Shown: positions 17,339 to 27,582, numbered from the stretch's first letter. The stretch is 64,000 nt of DNA from Pyrinomonadaceae bacterium (GCA_028284415.1 JANQRU010000004.1:434001-498000), one strand, 5' to 3'. A program made the numbers and translations. The notes: generated by a model not told the origin, from the sequence alone.

Positions 17339-18937
17339 TCAACGTATTTTAGCGATGAAGCCAACGTTACCGCTATTATTGGGGGAATTAAATGGAAGCG
17401 AGCCAGCGGTAACTCTCCAACGAACCGCTCTCACATTTCTGTCAAAACCCGCATCTGCTCCACCGGCTCCGCTGGTCGGAATATATCCCCAAGTCGCTGC
17501 CGGAGGGTTGGATGAATTGTAATCATCAGAGAACTCAATCACAAATGTCATTCCTGTTGTGCCCGCGTTTGTATTTGCCGAACCAAGTTTGTAATCGGTA
17601 TTAGCAGGGACTCCATCAACAATAGCCAAGCCCGAAGCGTTTGAGCCACCCGTGTTTGTGAAATCTATCTGGTAAGTCAATTCTGTATCAGGCAACTGTG
17701 GAGCGGATGTGCAGTTGGCAGGTAGTGGACAACTTTTGACCAAACCAACATTTGGCGGAACAATTATCGTCGTAATAATTGTTGCTGAAGTGTTGTTGCC
17801 TGTATTCGGGTCATTTCCACCACTAGGCGGAGCAATAGTTGCAGTATTTGTTATTGTTCCAGCAGTTGAAGCTGTTCCGATTATAGTAAATGTAAGTGTC
17901 CCATTTACAGGTAGTGCTGTTACATAAACGTTACTAAGCGTCGTCAAGCCTGTGGTTGAAGGACAAACAGCTCCGTTTGCAGCACTACAGGTTATTGTTA
18001 CATTCGTTAGACTCGGAGGAACTGCGTCATTAATGATCGCACCATTGGCACTTGTTGCTCCGAAGTTTTGTGCCACAAGTGTATAAGTAACTGTACCGTT
18101 AAGAGGAACTGTTGAAGGACCTGCTTTAGTTATAGAAACATCAGTATTTGGCGGAGGTTGATTAGATGATCCCGGATCAAACGCATAAGAATTTTGACGG
18201 TTACAAGAGCTTCCCGAACAACCTGAACTTCCAGTTATGTTCCCGCCGACAATTGTAAAAGTATGATTACTTCCTAAAATTGTCGTGTACATTTCATATC
18301 TGTCATCCGTTCCGATTCCGGGTTGGATGTTTGAGGAACTGACTTGATTGTAACGTTGCCCTCCGGCAACAGCAGTTCCTGCGACCAAAGTAGTTGGAGA
18401 ACCTGTGGTCGCTACTGTCGTTCCAACAAACTCTACCCATTCACGAATTGTATTTGTTCCACCATTACCATCTATGTCTTGAGCAGAAATATAAACTTCA
18501 GGAACTATCTTTGGAGTTGAAGTTCCCGATTCGACGATCTGAAAGTCAAACCTGACATAACCCTGTCGATTACTTCCTGTAGTTCTGATAACTGGTTGAA
18601 ACCTATCAGGGAAACTGCTGTTATCATCCAAATTTATTAATGTTGCACGATTGGTGATTGTCGTTAGAGTAACTAAAGCATCTGCTCCCGGAGCAACATT
18701 CGGAAATCTGTAAACTGCTCCCTGAGACAGAGCCGAGCCTGATACAAGCGTTGGAGCATTGTTAAACCTGATCGTAGATTGAGCATTTGATGTTTCTACG
18801 GAAACAAACAAGAAGAGAAAAATAATAGATAAACTAAGTAATACAATTCTCCCTTTGCTCCTTAATGCATAACAAATCTTAGAATTGTCTTGATGAGCTA
18901 AATTCAGATTTTTTTCTCTTTTTTTTCCGAATATCAT
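17339..18937 (-). CDS. secreted DUF11-repeat protein
   Basis: The 532-residue protein has a basic N-terminal extension followed by a hydrophobic export signal (about residues 30-52, ending in T-S-N-A-Q). A beta-rich N-terminal domain follows, then a canonical DUF11 unit (about 265-385: D-V-S-I-T-K-A-G-P-S-T-V, with paired cysteines in T-I-T-C-S-A-A-N-G-A-V-C). The C-terminal 140 residues are shared with the next gene. It lies 18 bases upstream of the 815-residue gene and 50 bases downstream of the giant barrel gene, consistent with one transcript. DUF11 domains are immunoglobulin-like spacer modules of surface proteins. No ligand or enzymatic motif is visible. Confidence 0.8.
   Translation of the reverse strand: MIFGKKREKNLNLAHQDNSKICYALRSKGRIVLLSLSIIFLFLFVSVETSNAQSTIRFNNAPTLVSGSALSQGAVYRFPNVAPGADALVTLTTITNRATLINLDDNSSFPDRFQPVIRTTGSNRQGYVRFDFQIVESGTSTPKIVPEVYISAQDIDGNGGTNTIREWVEFVGTTVATTGSPTTLVAGTAVAGGQRYNQVSSSNIQPGIGTDDRYEMYTTILGSNHTFTIVGGNITGSSGCSGSSCNRQNSYAFDPGSSNQPPPNTDVSITKAGPSTVPLNGTVTYTLVAQNFGATSANGAIINDAVPPSLTNVTITCSAANGAVCPSTTGLTTLSNVYVTALPVNGTLTFTIIGTASTAGTITNTATIAPPSGGNDPNTGNNTSATIITTIIVPPNVGLVKSCPLPANCTSAPQLPDTELTYQIDFTNTGGSNASGLAIVDGVPANTDYKLGSANTNAGTTGMTFVIEFSDDYNSSNPPAATWGYIPTSGAGGADAGFDRNVRAVRWRVTAGSLPFNSPNNSGNVGFIAKIR
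17356..17758 (-). repeat. about 400-bp direct repeat, copy 2 (C-terminus of the 532-residue protein)
   Basis: This is the partner of 14890-15292. The similarity stops abruptly near P-P-N-V-G-L-V-K, where the two proteins diverge into different upstream domains, indicating a domain-sized duplication or gene conversion. Confidence 0.85.
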
Positions 18938-18986
18938 TTTTTGAGTTATTCAATCTTCAGACTTTTTAACTTTTTTGTATCAAAAC

Positions 18987-21900
18987 TTATTTCTTAGTTC
19001 TTTTCTTAGCTAATTTTCTTAAACGTTCTTGAGTTTCGTAATCATCTTTATGTTTTAACCCAGTTTCGGAAGTTCCGAATAGATTGAAAAGGTTTGAGAC
19101 TTTGGTTGAGAGGACGAAATAGAAACCTTTTTTGTTGAAAACACTATCATTCTTAAATCCAAACGGTTCTTTTGCCAGAGAGAAATTGTATCCTCCACCG
19201 ATTCGAACATCAGGTGTTGCCCAGAACCCGCCTTCAATTCCAAACCATTGTTTTTGCGAACCGCTGGAAGGTTGATATAAATATCGTCCCTCACCGGCAA
19301 CATCAAAATGTCTTGTTAAGCGATACTGAGCTCTTCCCTGCATCAGGTAAGTTAAGTTGCTTGCGTAAGGTAAATCGGTATTTCCATCAGCACTAAATTT
19401 CAAGCCAAAGCGTCCGTAAAGTTCTAATCTTCGCGTAGTCTGATGGAAACCATCAACCGAAATTATGTCGGAACGTAATTTGGTTGGTAGATCATTTGTC
19501 TCGGTATTTGCAAAGAAAGAATTGCGATGCTGATAGCTGAAAAGCAATCCGTATTTATCTGTATCCTGCGGGCGGATAGCCATAGCAATTTGCCCGTTGG
19601 TAACGCGATTTTGGCGACCGTCAAATTTGATATTTCCGTATTGGAAACGTCCAAGTGTCGTCCACCCCGGCTTGAGCTGTCCTGCCGCACCGAATGAGAA
19701 AAGCTGTCCGAATCCATCTCTGTCACGCATTTCGTAGCGGAAAGATGAACGGAAGCTGTCGCTTGGAAGCCAATTTGCTCCGAGAGTTACATTGTTATAA
19801 CTTTCGCCTTCACCAGCCAGATGGAATGCACGCTCGTATCCAACCTCAAGCGAGAGAGTTTTTTGTATCGGCAGACGATTTTTCAATCCGATGATAGCAA
19901 AACTATCAGTTCCATTGATACCGTTTTCGAGCTGATAACGACCGCTCATGCTTGTGAATTTTCCAAACTGAGTTTCGACACCGATAGCCGTTTCATTTCT
20001 AGCATTTGAACTTCCAAATCCGGTTCCTGAGACATCCGAAATTGGAGCAATTGCAGCGGATGAGAGTCTCTGCGTAAAGAAGACTTTTGCGTCACTACTG
20101 ACTTTATAATCCGCTGAGATCAAAGTTTGATTTGGGAATGTCGGATCAGCTTCGCCTAAATTTTGCTCGCGTTTGATTGAGATATTAAGTTTATCAATTG
20201 GCTGTATGTCTGCACCGACTGATATTAGGTTTGAAATAATATCTCTTTCCGTCAAATTATCAGAATACTTACGGAAATCGTAACCGAAATTAAAATGTAA
20301 TTTTTCGTTTATTGTTTGTGACCATTCGACTCCAGCGGTGATGCGATTATTATCAACGTTTTCAGTTTCGTTTTTCTCACCAACCAAATTCACACGCACG
20401 TTAGCGTTTTTAACAGGTTGAGTTTCGACTGAAAGAGCACCTCTCGTGTTGCCTGGCGTAACGGTCGCACCAAATGGATTGTAGAAACCTCTCGAAGCAC
20501 TTACACCATCAAATCTCAAAACACTTTGATTAAATGGCAGAGGCTGAACAAGCGTAACAGCAAAAGCATTTCCATTAAATTCGCCATTGTTGTTTGGATT
20601 ATTTCCGAAGAAGCTAAAGCCTGTATTCAAACTTCCACGACTCATCGCCCATTCAAAATCCAGCTTTCCTTTGTTCGGCAAATCAAGCGAAGCATCCAAT
20701 CCGCCGAGATTAAACGGCGAAGAATCAGCCTGCTGTTGGTTGACGAACGAAAAGCCGAGTCGTAAACCGATGCGTCTGAAATTCTTACTTGCACGAGCTG
20801 TGTAAACTGTTGATTCAAACGAATTTGATCGATATTCGTAAGTTGCGACAATCTGTATCAAATTCAAATCGCGGTCGAATGTTGGAATTGGTCGTAAAAA
20901 GAAAATTGTTCCAGTTGAAGTGTCTATATTGTAATCAAGCGAACGGGTTAGAACCTCTCTCGAAAGAATAATCTCAGGATTTCTGCGGTCGCGGACTTCT
21001 AAACTTAAAACATCCGAACCGATCAAAATATCACTGTAAGCGAGTTGGACTAATCCGAGACTTCCGCCCGGGATAACCTGCCTTGCGAAAGATGTGTCAG
21101 GTCTTGCTCCTGTAACACTCACAAAATCATCATTGTCATTTTCAAGATGAAGTTTTACGCCCGTCAAACGTCGTCCGTAGCTTAAGAGACGACTGTTTTC
21201 CATATCTGCATCAAAATCGCCGAACATCGCATAATTTCTGCCGCGATCGAGGCGTGCATAAACTTTGCTGTTTGATTCGGTTTCTTGGAATTGTGTCGAA
21301 GAATCTCCAAAGATCGGATAGGTTCTGTCGAGCGGATTTAGTTGGAAAAGTCTGTCTTGTCCATTAACGCGGTTGAGCGGTTGCTGTGAATCATAAGCAA
21401 GCGTTAAAAGATTCTTATCACCGAAGAAACTTCCCCGATAGAAAAATTGAACGTGACTGCGAACATCTTCGTCAACCTGACGGTTTTGCATATCAGGAGC
21501 AGCATTTCCGATCGTAACCTCCGCTAAACCAACGAGAATTCTCGGTCGCATCTCGGGAACAAATCTGATATCAGTTTCAGCTTTAGTTGTTCCGCTGACA
21601 ACCTCAATTTTGGCAGCACCGACACGATTATCTGAAACGAGTTTGATAACTCCGACACCACCGACAAGATTAATTTTTTCTTGTTGGACAACTTCATTAA
21701 CCTGTTCGGCTGAAATCCCCTTGGAGCTTTCTGCACCTGCGGCAACGATTGAGTTAGCTTTTTCTAAAACCTCTTTTTTCTTGACGTTTTCTTCAAGACT
21801 TACAAACCTTCCCGCTGATGTCTGAATAGAGATTGAACCATCTTGGGCAGGATTTTCCCATTGGTCAAAAGCTTGAATAACAATGTTCGTGGAATCTCTT

Positions 21901-24581
21901 CCCGAAGCCTGTAATTCCTTGCGTTCAGGCAAAATTCTAAATCTCTTAACAGGTCCTCGTCCGAAAAGAATCATTTCGGAACTTTCGCCTTTTTCACCAT
22001 TTGCACCAACCGCTGTCACACGGAATTTATTCGGTCCTGGTTTTAGTCCCAAACCGATAAATGTGTAGGTTACAATTTTGTTTTTAGGGTCTTTTCTGGT
22101 TGTTCCGATACTTTGTTGACTAACAACTTTACCGTTTATTAAAACTTCTGTTTTCCAATCTTTGGCAACGCTTACATCAAAGTTAAACGCAGGGCTTAAA
22201 ATAACCTGTTTATCTTTTAATGAATGTACCAACACTCCACCCGGAGCAACCTTTTTGTAAACTTTTTTCGGAGCTTTGGCTTCTTTTTCCTTATTAGCTT
22301 TATCTTCTGAAACTACTTCTTTTGTTTTAACAAAATTTTTGTCTTCTAAGTTTTTGTTTATATCAGGATTGCTTGATTCAACCAACGCAAAATTTTGTCG
22401 GAGAAGACCTCCACCTCCAAGGGGAGTTCTTAGAAGTCTTGTCCAATCTTTTCCTGAGCGTGAGCGATTGTCAGTTAAAACATATCCGTTTGGAAGTGTA
22501 ATCGGGTCAATCGCAACGACCTGTGCTCCGGAAGAAACAGCCGGAATGTTATACATCCCTTGTGAATCAGTTATCGCAGAATTTCCGTTAGCTAAATAAA
22601 CTCTTGCTCCTGCAACCGGCTTTTCACCTTTATCAAAAACATTATTAGCATTGTCATCAACGTAAACTCTTCCGATGATGACCTGTCTCATTGAAAAGAC
22701 ACCTTGATTGATTCTGACCAAAGCCCGAGATCTATCCGTTTGAATAATTTCTCCTGATGTAAAACGCCCCGCAGCAACAGCTGAGTTATAGTTATCACCT
22801 TGTCTGGCGTTAACACCGATTCTGACACGATAAATCAGGGTGATTCTTTCACCACTGCCTAAACGTCCGACTCGGAAGCGTAATAGATTATCAATAATTT
22901 CGGGTTCAATTTTGGTTCTTGTTCCGCCACGCTCGATTCGGGCTGAATCTTTAACAAAATTGAATGAATTCGGCAGAGTATCTCTGACAACAGTATCAAA
23001 TAGAGGTGCTACGCTGGAATTTCCGATTTCAATTCGATAGGTAATTAAATCTCCAACTTCTGCCTGAACACGATCCGCTGTTTTATTTATTTCCAATGTC
23101 GAATTCTCAAACATCGGAATGTTCATAGCAATGTCGGCAATACTGGCAATTTCAACCTCATTTTCGGTCAGAGCAAAACCATCTGCGACAGCAATCGGCA
23201 TTCCGTCAGCTGAACGAACGAGCATTCTGAACAATCCATTTCCATTCGGGCTGATGCTAATTCTTATTAAACGCGGTCGGAAACCATCTGCCGTAACGGT
23301 CACAAAATATGTTGCAGGCATTAAAAGGCTACCGAGTTGGTCAGGACGCAAAGCAAAACTAAAACGACCTTGTGAATTAGTCAGATAAGGGTTTTCATTA
23401 TCAAAGTTCGGTTCAAAACCGTTTCCCTGCGGAATCTGCAAAGGAGTTCTTAAACTCTGATCGGTGATAATCGTAACTGTTGCTCCCGGAATTGGTGAGC
23501 CTTCACCACCTCTTGCTGCATAAACGGTTCCGAAAGGATCAATAACAACAATTGCCTGTGAAGTATCAACTGCCTGTGCATTGCTTGAGGTGATATTAGC
23601 AATATTAACGATACCCTGACCGGGGTTGTCATTTTTAATAACTATTGCCTTGAAATTTATACGAACTTCTTCACCTGCTTGAACAGGGTCATTCAGACGA
23701 ATAACAAGCCGGTTATCAATGACTTCTCCTTCGTCAGCATCTCTTACATCAGTTACGTCATTTCCATTTACACGCAAGGTGTTTGGAACATATTCAATTT
23801 GCTCGGGGAAATCATCGGTAATAACAACATCACGAGCTTCTACCTCGCCACTATTACGAAAAGCTATCAGATAATCTAAAGGTTGATTTTTGCCCGTCGT
23901 AAAAGTTGGTTGATTTTCCACTAATTTGAGTGGAATTAATGTCGGGTCATTTGGATTCGTAAATACAGCACCTTTTCCTGCTGTGTTTATTATTCGACCT
24001 GAATCTTCAACTGCACCATTTGCTGTGCTTGTATTTCCCGAACGTGCATTGATGCTAACTTCCAGTCTTTCAGTAGGTGTAATACTTTTTGTATCTATAA
24101 GAACTAGAACTTTGATACACGAACCGGGTGCGATATTCGGGCTTTGGGTGTTATTTAGAGAAATCTGAATATCACCTGATGAAACATCGCCGCTGTTATC
24201 AACATCAAAATATAGAGCAGTAATTTCTGCAGGGGAACTTACGCTTGCCTGAGTTAAAGTATAAAAATCTGTAATATTGCTGGTGTTGCAAACATCAAAT
24301 TCCCTAATGATCTGTTCATTTGGTCCGACAACCTTTGAAGCTTGTGTTTCGTCGGGCGTAACTACGATCGAAGAAATTGCCTGAACTGTAAAGTTTACAA
24401 TCTGAGAAACTGTGTCATATTTATCTCCTGCATCATCTTCATACGAAGCTTTGGCTATATTAAAAACAGTTTCGCCTGCTGAAGTTAAATTTTGACCGAA
24501 AGAAATTATTCCTCCCGAAATTAATGTATATAAAATTATGAAAACTATTAAAGCTTTTTTAATCGTATTCAGGCTCTTCAT
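18987..24581 (-). CDS. giant outer-membrane protein: DUF11/SdrD-like/Ig-like modules plus C-terminal beta-barrel
   Basis: About 1,864 residues. An N-terminal signal (M-K-S-L-N-T-I-K-K-A..., hydrophobic to about residue 30) is followed by DUF11-type units, one carboxypeptidase-regulatory-like domain (G-A-T-V-T-I-I near residue 370) and an SdrD-B-like domain (I-G-R-V-Y-V-D-D-N-A-N-N-V-F-D, near 640). An invasin-like Ig domain comes next (R-K-E-L-Q-A-S-G-R-D-S-T-N-I-V-I-Q-A). The last 700 or so residues have the alternating aromatic/polar pattern and turn motifs of an outer-membrane beta-barrel (R-L-D-R-G-R-N-Y-A-M-F-G-D-F-D; F-R-Y-E-M-R-D-R-D-G-F). A short K/R-rich tail after the barrel is unusual. 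A GTG at 24611 could add ten residues; the ATG at 24581 gives a better signal peptide. It may be a surface anchor or secretion pore for the other products of the operon; this is inference. Confidence 0.82.
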   Translation of the reverse strand: MKSLNTIKKALIVFIILYTLISGGIISFGQNLTSAGETVFNIAKASYEDDAGDKYDTVSQIVNFTVQAISSIVVTPDETQASKVVGPNEQIIREFDVCNTSNITDFYTLTQASVSSPAEITALYFDVDNSGDVSSGDIQISLNNTQSPNIAPGSCIKVLVLIDTKSITPTERLEVSINARSGNTSTANGAVEDSGRIINTAGKGAVFTNPNDPTLIPLKLVENQPTFTTGKNQPLDYLIAFRNSGEVEARDVVITDDFPEQIEYVPNTLRVNGNDVTDVRDADEGEVIDNRLVIRLNDPVQAGEEVRINFKAIVIKNDNPGQGIVNIANITSSNAQAVDTSQAIVVIDPFGTVYAARGGEGSPIPGATVTIITDQSLRTPLQIPQGNGFEPNFDNENPYLTNSQGRFSFALRPDQLGSLLMPATYFVTVTADGFRPRLIRISISPNGNGLFRMLVRSADGMPIAVADGFALTENEVEIASIADIAMNIPMFENSTLEINKTADRVQAEVGDLITYRIEIGNSSVAPLFDTVVRDTLPNSFNFVKDSARIERGGTRTKIEPEIIDNLLRFRVGRLGSGERITLIYRVRIGVNARQGDNYNSAVAAGRFTSGEIIQTDRSRALVRINQGVFSMRQVIIGRVYVDDNANNVFDKGEKPVAGARVYLANGNSAITDSQGMYNIPAVSSGAQVVAIDPITLPNGYVLTDNRSRSGKDWTRLLRTPLGGGGLLRQNFALVESSNPDINKNLEDKNFVKTKEVVSEDKANKEKEAKAPKKVYKKVAPGGVLVHSLKDKQVILSPAFNFDVSVAKDWKTEVLINGKVVSQQSIGTTRKDPKNKIVTYTFIGLGLKPGPNKFRVTAVGANGEKGESSEMILFGRGPVKRFRILPERKELQASGRDSTNIVIQAFDQWENPAQDGSISIQTSAGRFVSLEENVKKKEVLEKANSIVAAGAESSKGISAEQVNEVVQQEKINLVGGVGVIKLVSDNRVGAAKIEVVSGTTKAETDIRFVPEMRPRILVGLAEVTIGNAAPDMQNRQVDEDVRSHVQFFYRGSFFGDKNLLTLAYDSQQPLNRVNGQDRLFQLNPLDRTYPIFGDSSTQFQETESNSKVYARLDRGRNYAMFGDFDADMENSRLLSYGRRLTGVKLHLENDNDDFVSVTGARPDTSFARQVIPGGSLGLVQLAYSDILIGSDVLSLEVRDRRNPEIILSREVLTRSLDYNIDTSTGTIFFLRPIPTFDRDLNLIQIVATYEYRSNSFESTVYTARASKNFRRIGLRLGFSFVNQQQADSSPFNLGGLDASLDLPNKGKLDFEWAMSRGSLNTGFSFFGNNPNNNGEFNGNAFAVTLVQPLPFNQSVLRFDGVSASRGFYNPFGATVTPGNTRGALSVETQPVKNANVRVNLVGEKNETENVDNNRITAGVEWSQTINEKLHFNFGYDFRKYSDNLTERDIISNLISVGADIQPIDKLNISIKREQNLGEADPTFPNQTLISADYKVSSDAKVFFTQRLSSAAIAPISDVSGTGFGSSNARNETAIGVETQFGKFTSMSGRYQLENGINGTDSFAIIGLKNRLPIQKTLSLEVGYERAFHLAGEGESYNNVTLGANWLPSDSFRSSFRYEMRDRDGFGQLFSFGAAGQLKPGWTTLGRFQYGNIKFDGRQNRVTNGQIAMAIRPQDTDKYGLLFSYQHRNSFFANTETNDLPTKLRSDIISVDGFHQTTRRLELYGRFGLKFSADGNTDLPYASNLTYLMQGRAQYRLTRHFDVAGEGRYLYQPSSGSQKQWFGIEGGFWATPDVRIGGGYNFSLAKEPFGFKNDSVFNKKGFYFVLSTKVSNLFNLFGTSETGLKHKDDYETQERLRKLAKKRTKK

Positions 24582-24629
24582 ATTCAAGACAGAATTGTGA
24601 AAGAAAGACACACAATTTTATTGAGAAAA

Positions 24630-24676
24630 TTAAAAGTGTATAGGCATCGCGTTTTTATCGGATGCCCATACTTTTA
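24630..24676 (-). other. intercistronic hairpin in the DUF11 operon
   Basis: An imperfect stem (arms near 24630-24647 and 24661-24676, TAAAAGT ... ACTTTTA) lies in the 109-base gap between the 681-residue and giant-barrel genes. It lacks a clear T-tract and may be an mRNA processing or stability element or a partial terminator. Confidence 0.4.
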
Positions 24677-24690
24677 AGGCATCAAGTTAT

Positions 24691-26736
24691 TTACCTGATT
24701 GTTCGTTGGAAACTAAACGTACCGCCCTGTCCCGCCGGAAGCGAGGCAATTGTGTCGGTCAGGAGATTTGAATTAGCAACGTCTCCTGTTATAGTTCCAC
24801 CTCTTGAATCACTTGCACTACTTGGAACATGATCGGTAAATGTCGCCCAGTTATTTGGAGCAGCATTTCCGTCCTCCGTGATAACCAAGTTTTGAGCCGT
24901 CAATGTTACGTTTCCGGCACCGCCACCTGTACTGGAGATGTTTGTGTAAGCAATTGTGTAAGTGATAACCGCACCCGGCACAGCATCAGTCGCTCCACCA
25001 ACGCCCGTTCCATTTGCAACGGTACGTGATTTCACAAGTCTGACGAATCCTGTATAGAGTCGGTCAATTGTGTCGTTTGAATTGGTATTAGTAATACTCG
25101 AAGTAGCGCGAATTACTGTTTCAAATCCTGTCAAAACTGCTTGTCCTGTAGGAGCACTAACTCGAACGAGTATGTTCGCACTATTACCAAATGCAATCGG
25201 TAAAGTTGTGCTACCACCACCGCTAACTGTCGTAAAGCTTGTTCCGCCGTTAGTTGAAATTTCAACCGTAAATCCAGCCGGAACTGTCGGAGCAGTTAAG
25301 GTGTATGTATCATCGGCATTACCTGTGTTTTGAACAGTGTTTTGGAATACAATCTGTCCTGATGCTGTTGTGTTACCACCCGGAGCAACATTTGCAATAC
25401 CCGTGTTTACACTCATATTCGTGTAATCATCGTTATTGTCAGTTGGTCCGACAGCATTTGCAGCGTTAAGTGGTCCGATCAATACGTTACCAACTTGTGT
25501 TAGTAATGTAGGTTGTTGGAAACCTTGCGTAGAGCTAACTGATCCACCTTGAAGCGGTTCATCAAAGTTAGCGTTTCCATCACCTTTTCCAGCAACGCTG
25601 TCACCTGATTGATCTGTAACAACTGTGCCGATTGAATTAGCACCAAATACATCAACGATTTCATAAATTGGTGTATTGGCATTACTCGTTGTGATCGTAA
25701 CTTCAAAACTAACTGAAGCCACACAAGTTCCGGTAGCAACTGAAGCACCAACAGGAATTCTTACTCTCGTTACATTTGAAATAGGTGAAGGAACTGAACC
25801 CACCCATGTTGCTGAACGAGGTGCTGTGCTTAAAGCTGATGTCGTAAATTGTGTTCCCGGAGCAAATGTTTGACCTGATCTCAAAACTGTTCCCACCGGA
25901 ATCGGTGCATAAACGTAAACTTGCGTTTCAGGTGCAATAGCATTCAAAGGACGCTGACCATCGTTACAAACTTCCATTGAGTATGAAAGGTCTGAACCAA
26001 GCGGAACAGGTCCTGCCGGAACTGTTAAATTCACTCTTGGTTGAGCATCATTATCAACCGTAACGCTTATGTCACCACGAGCTTCACGAGTACCATTAAC
26101 TGATCCTCCCGGAGACCCGCTGACTGCTCCATCAGAAACTGTTCTGACTTCATTAGCAGAACTGTCCGAAGCGACGTTATCAAAGTTAGTTCCTGTGGTA
26201 GCATCACCAAGGAAAACCTGAACTGAGCTTCCTGCTGAAGCACTTGCGTTAATGTTCAAACGAACTTCGACATTAACTGACCCGTTCTGAGCCAAAGTCT
26301 GTAGAACGTCTGAACCATTAGTTAAAATGTCAATGTTTGGTGAACCGACGATAACAGCTGAAGCAACTGTTGCTCCGCCTGTTACGCGAACGCTTGCACC
26401 GCTTGCTAAAAATCTGACTTGATCGGTAAAGTTACCAACGTTTCTGACAGTAAATGTAAATGGAACATTCGTTTGTCCCGGAACTACATTTGCGTTTGTC
26501 TGTCCGTCAGGTGTGATTACTAAACCTGCAACTTTTGCAACGTTTACAACTACTTCATTTGAGACTGTGTTGTAAGTATTGCTTCCATCTGAGTATGTAG
26601 CACTCGCTGTATTTCTTATGGGTGTACCAGCGGCTGTTTGAGCCAACCCCTGAAAAGACAGCAAAAGCACCGCACCAAGTGCCATCATGTATTTGAATAC
26701 AACACTTGATAAAAAGGTATTAAACTTTGTCTTCAT
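24691..26736 (-). CDS. secreted DUF11-repeat protein
   Basis: The 681-residue protein has a signal peptide (residues 1-33, ending in F-Q-G-L-A-Q). Several DUF11-like beta-sandwich units follow (V-V-N-V-A-K-V-A-G-L-V-I-T-P-D-G; P-R-V-N-L-T-V-P-A-G; F-V-R-L-V-K-S-R-T-V). The opening pattern T-P-I-R-N-T-A-S-A-T-Y-S-D-G-S-N-T-Y-N-T-V-S-N resembles the start of the mature giant barrel protein (T-V-F-N-I-A-K-A-S-Y-E-D-D-A-G-D-K-Y-D-T-V-S), indicating a common ancestry of N-terminal domains within the operon. There is no enzymatic motif. It is likely a surface or periplasmic scaffold. Confidence 0.8.
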   Translation of the reverse strand: MKTKFNTFLSSVVFKYMMALGAVLLLSFQGLAQTAAGTPIRNTASATYSDGSNTYNTVSNEVVVNVAKVAGLVITPDGQTNANVVPGQTNVPFTFTVRNVGNFTDQVRFLASGASVRVTGGATVASAVIVGSPNIDILTNGSDVLQTLAQNGSVNVEVRLNINASASAGSSVQVFLGDATTGTNFDNVASDSSANEVRTVSDGAVSGSPGGSVNGTREARGDISVTVDNDAQPRVNLTVPAGPVPLGSDLSYSMEVCNDGQRPLNAIAPETQVYVYAPIPVGTVLRSGQTFAPGTQFTTSALSTAPRSATWVGSVPSPISNVTRVRIPVGASVATGTCVASVSFEVTITTSNANTPIYEIVDVFGANSIGTVVTDQSGDSVAGKGDGNANFDEPLQGGSVSSTQGFQQPTLLTQVGNVLIGPLNAANAVGPTDNNDDYTNMSVNTGIANVAPGGNTTASGQIVFQNTVQNTGNADDTYTLTAPTVPAGFTVEISTNGGTSFTTVSGGGSTTLPIAFGNSANILVRVSAPTGQAVLTGFETVIRATSSITNTNSNDTIDRLYTGFVRLVKSRTVANGTGVGGATDAVPGAVITYTIAYTNISSTGGGAGNVTLTAQNLVITEDGNAAPNNWATFTDHVPSSASDSRGGTITGDVANSNLLTDTIASLPAGQGGTFSFQRTIR

Positions 26737-26871
26737 TATAAATTCCTCACTAATCTGGTTAGCGTTTTCGGACGGAATTTAGACGAAACTCCGCCATTAA
26801 CTCTCTTTTTAGGTAGGAGTCTAAAAATAGAAAACAAACACTAATTATTCTGGGTTTATATTTGGGGTTGG

Positions 26872-27435
26872 TTATTTAACGCGAACCTTATAAGAAGCAA
26901 CACGTTCTTCATTTGAGCTAAGAGGTTTCGCCCATTCAAAACGTACTTCCGTGTACATATCAACCGGAGCCGGAACCATTTTCATAGAACCGTCTGCCTG
27001 TTTTTCTTCGATCATTGGTTTTTTAGAAAAGCTTTTTCCGCCATCTATGCTGAATTTAACCAAAGCTGAATCTTCCGCATCTTCACTTCCGGCAACGTAA
27101 ACTGTGCCTTGCGGAATTTTCCCGACAGCTTTGTAATCCTTTGCTTCACCATTGCCTTCGTTTTTAGAAACGATAGACCACTTTAATATTTCATTAGGCT
27201 TAACAACTTTAGCTTGCTCTAAGGACATTTTCTCGCCACCGCGATCAACTACTCCCGATAAGTTGACCTTAACTAACGGACCGGCTGAACCTGCTGATGA
27301 TTTGCCGTCTTTTCCGGCAAGAACACCAACTACGCCCAATAACGCAACGGTTAAAACAAGTGTCGAAACGATACTTGTCCAACGTGCTCTAGCATTGCTC
27401 TTATTGAAGCCTACTTTTTTTTGTTTTTTATCCAT
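26872..27435 (-). CDS. small membrane-anchored DUF11-like protein, first gene of the operon
   Basis: The 187-residue protein has a basic cytoplasmic N-terminus (M-D-K-K-Q-K-K-V-G-F-N-K), one hydrophobic segment (about residues 22-42), and a single DUF11-like domain (L-S-G-V-V-D-R-G-G-E-K ... A-S-Y-K-V-R-V-K). It could be an inner-membrane-anchored or cleaved assembly factor. A leader of about 120 nt separates it from the sigma-54 promoter at 27566-27582, and 135 bases separate it from the next gene. No function is known. Confidence 0.75.
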   Translation of the reverse strand: MDKKQKKVGFNKSNARARWTSIVSTLVLTVALLGVVGVLAGKDGKSSAGSAGPLVKVNLSGVVDRGGEKMSLEQAKVVKPNEILKWSIVSKNEGNGEAKDYKAVGKIPQGTVYVAGSEDAEDSALVKFSIDGGKSFSKKPMIEEKQADGSMKMVPAPVDMYTEVRFEWAKPLSSNEERVASYKVRVK

Positions 27436-27565
27436 TCTTCAATAATTCTCCATACCAAAAAGTTTCCGCTTAGAGGGGGGCGAAAAAAATCTGGAATTTA
27501 GTCTAAATTTAAATAAAATTCGAGCAGGGGGTTTGTAATTGTAGGAGAGATTACACCCTCATTGA

Positions 27566-27582
27566 TGCAAATATTGTACCAA
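27566..27582 (-). promoter_or_regulatory. sigma-54 (RpoN) -24/-12 promoter of the DUF11 operon
   Basis: On the minus strand TGGTACAATATTTGCA has GG-N10-GC spacing and matches TGGYAC-N5-TTGCW. Transcription would start near 27555, about 120 bases before the first DUF11 gene. The 27436-27894 gap contains no gene; it holds this promoter, a palindrome, a terminator and a small repeat hairpin. Confidence 0.7.
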
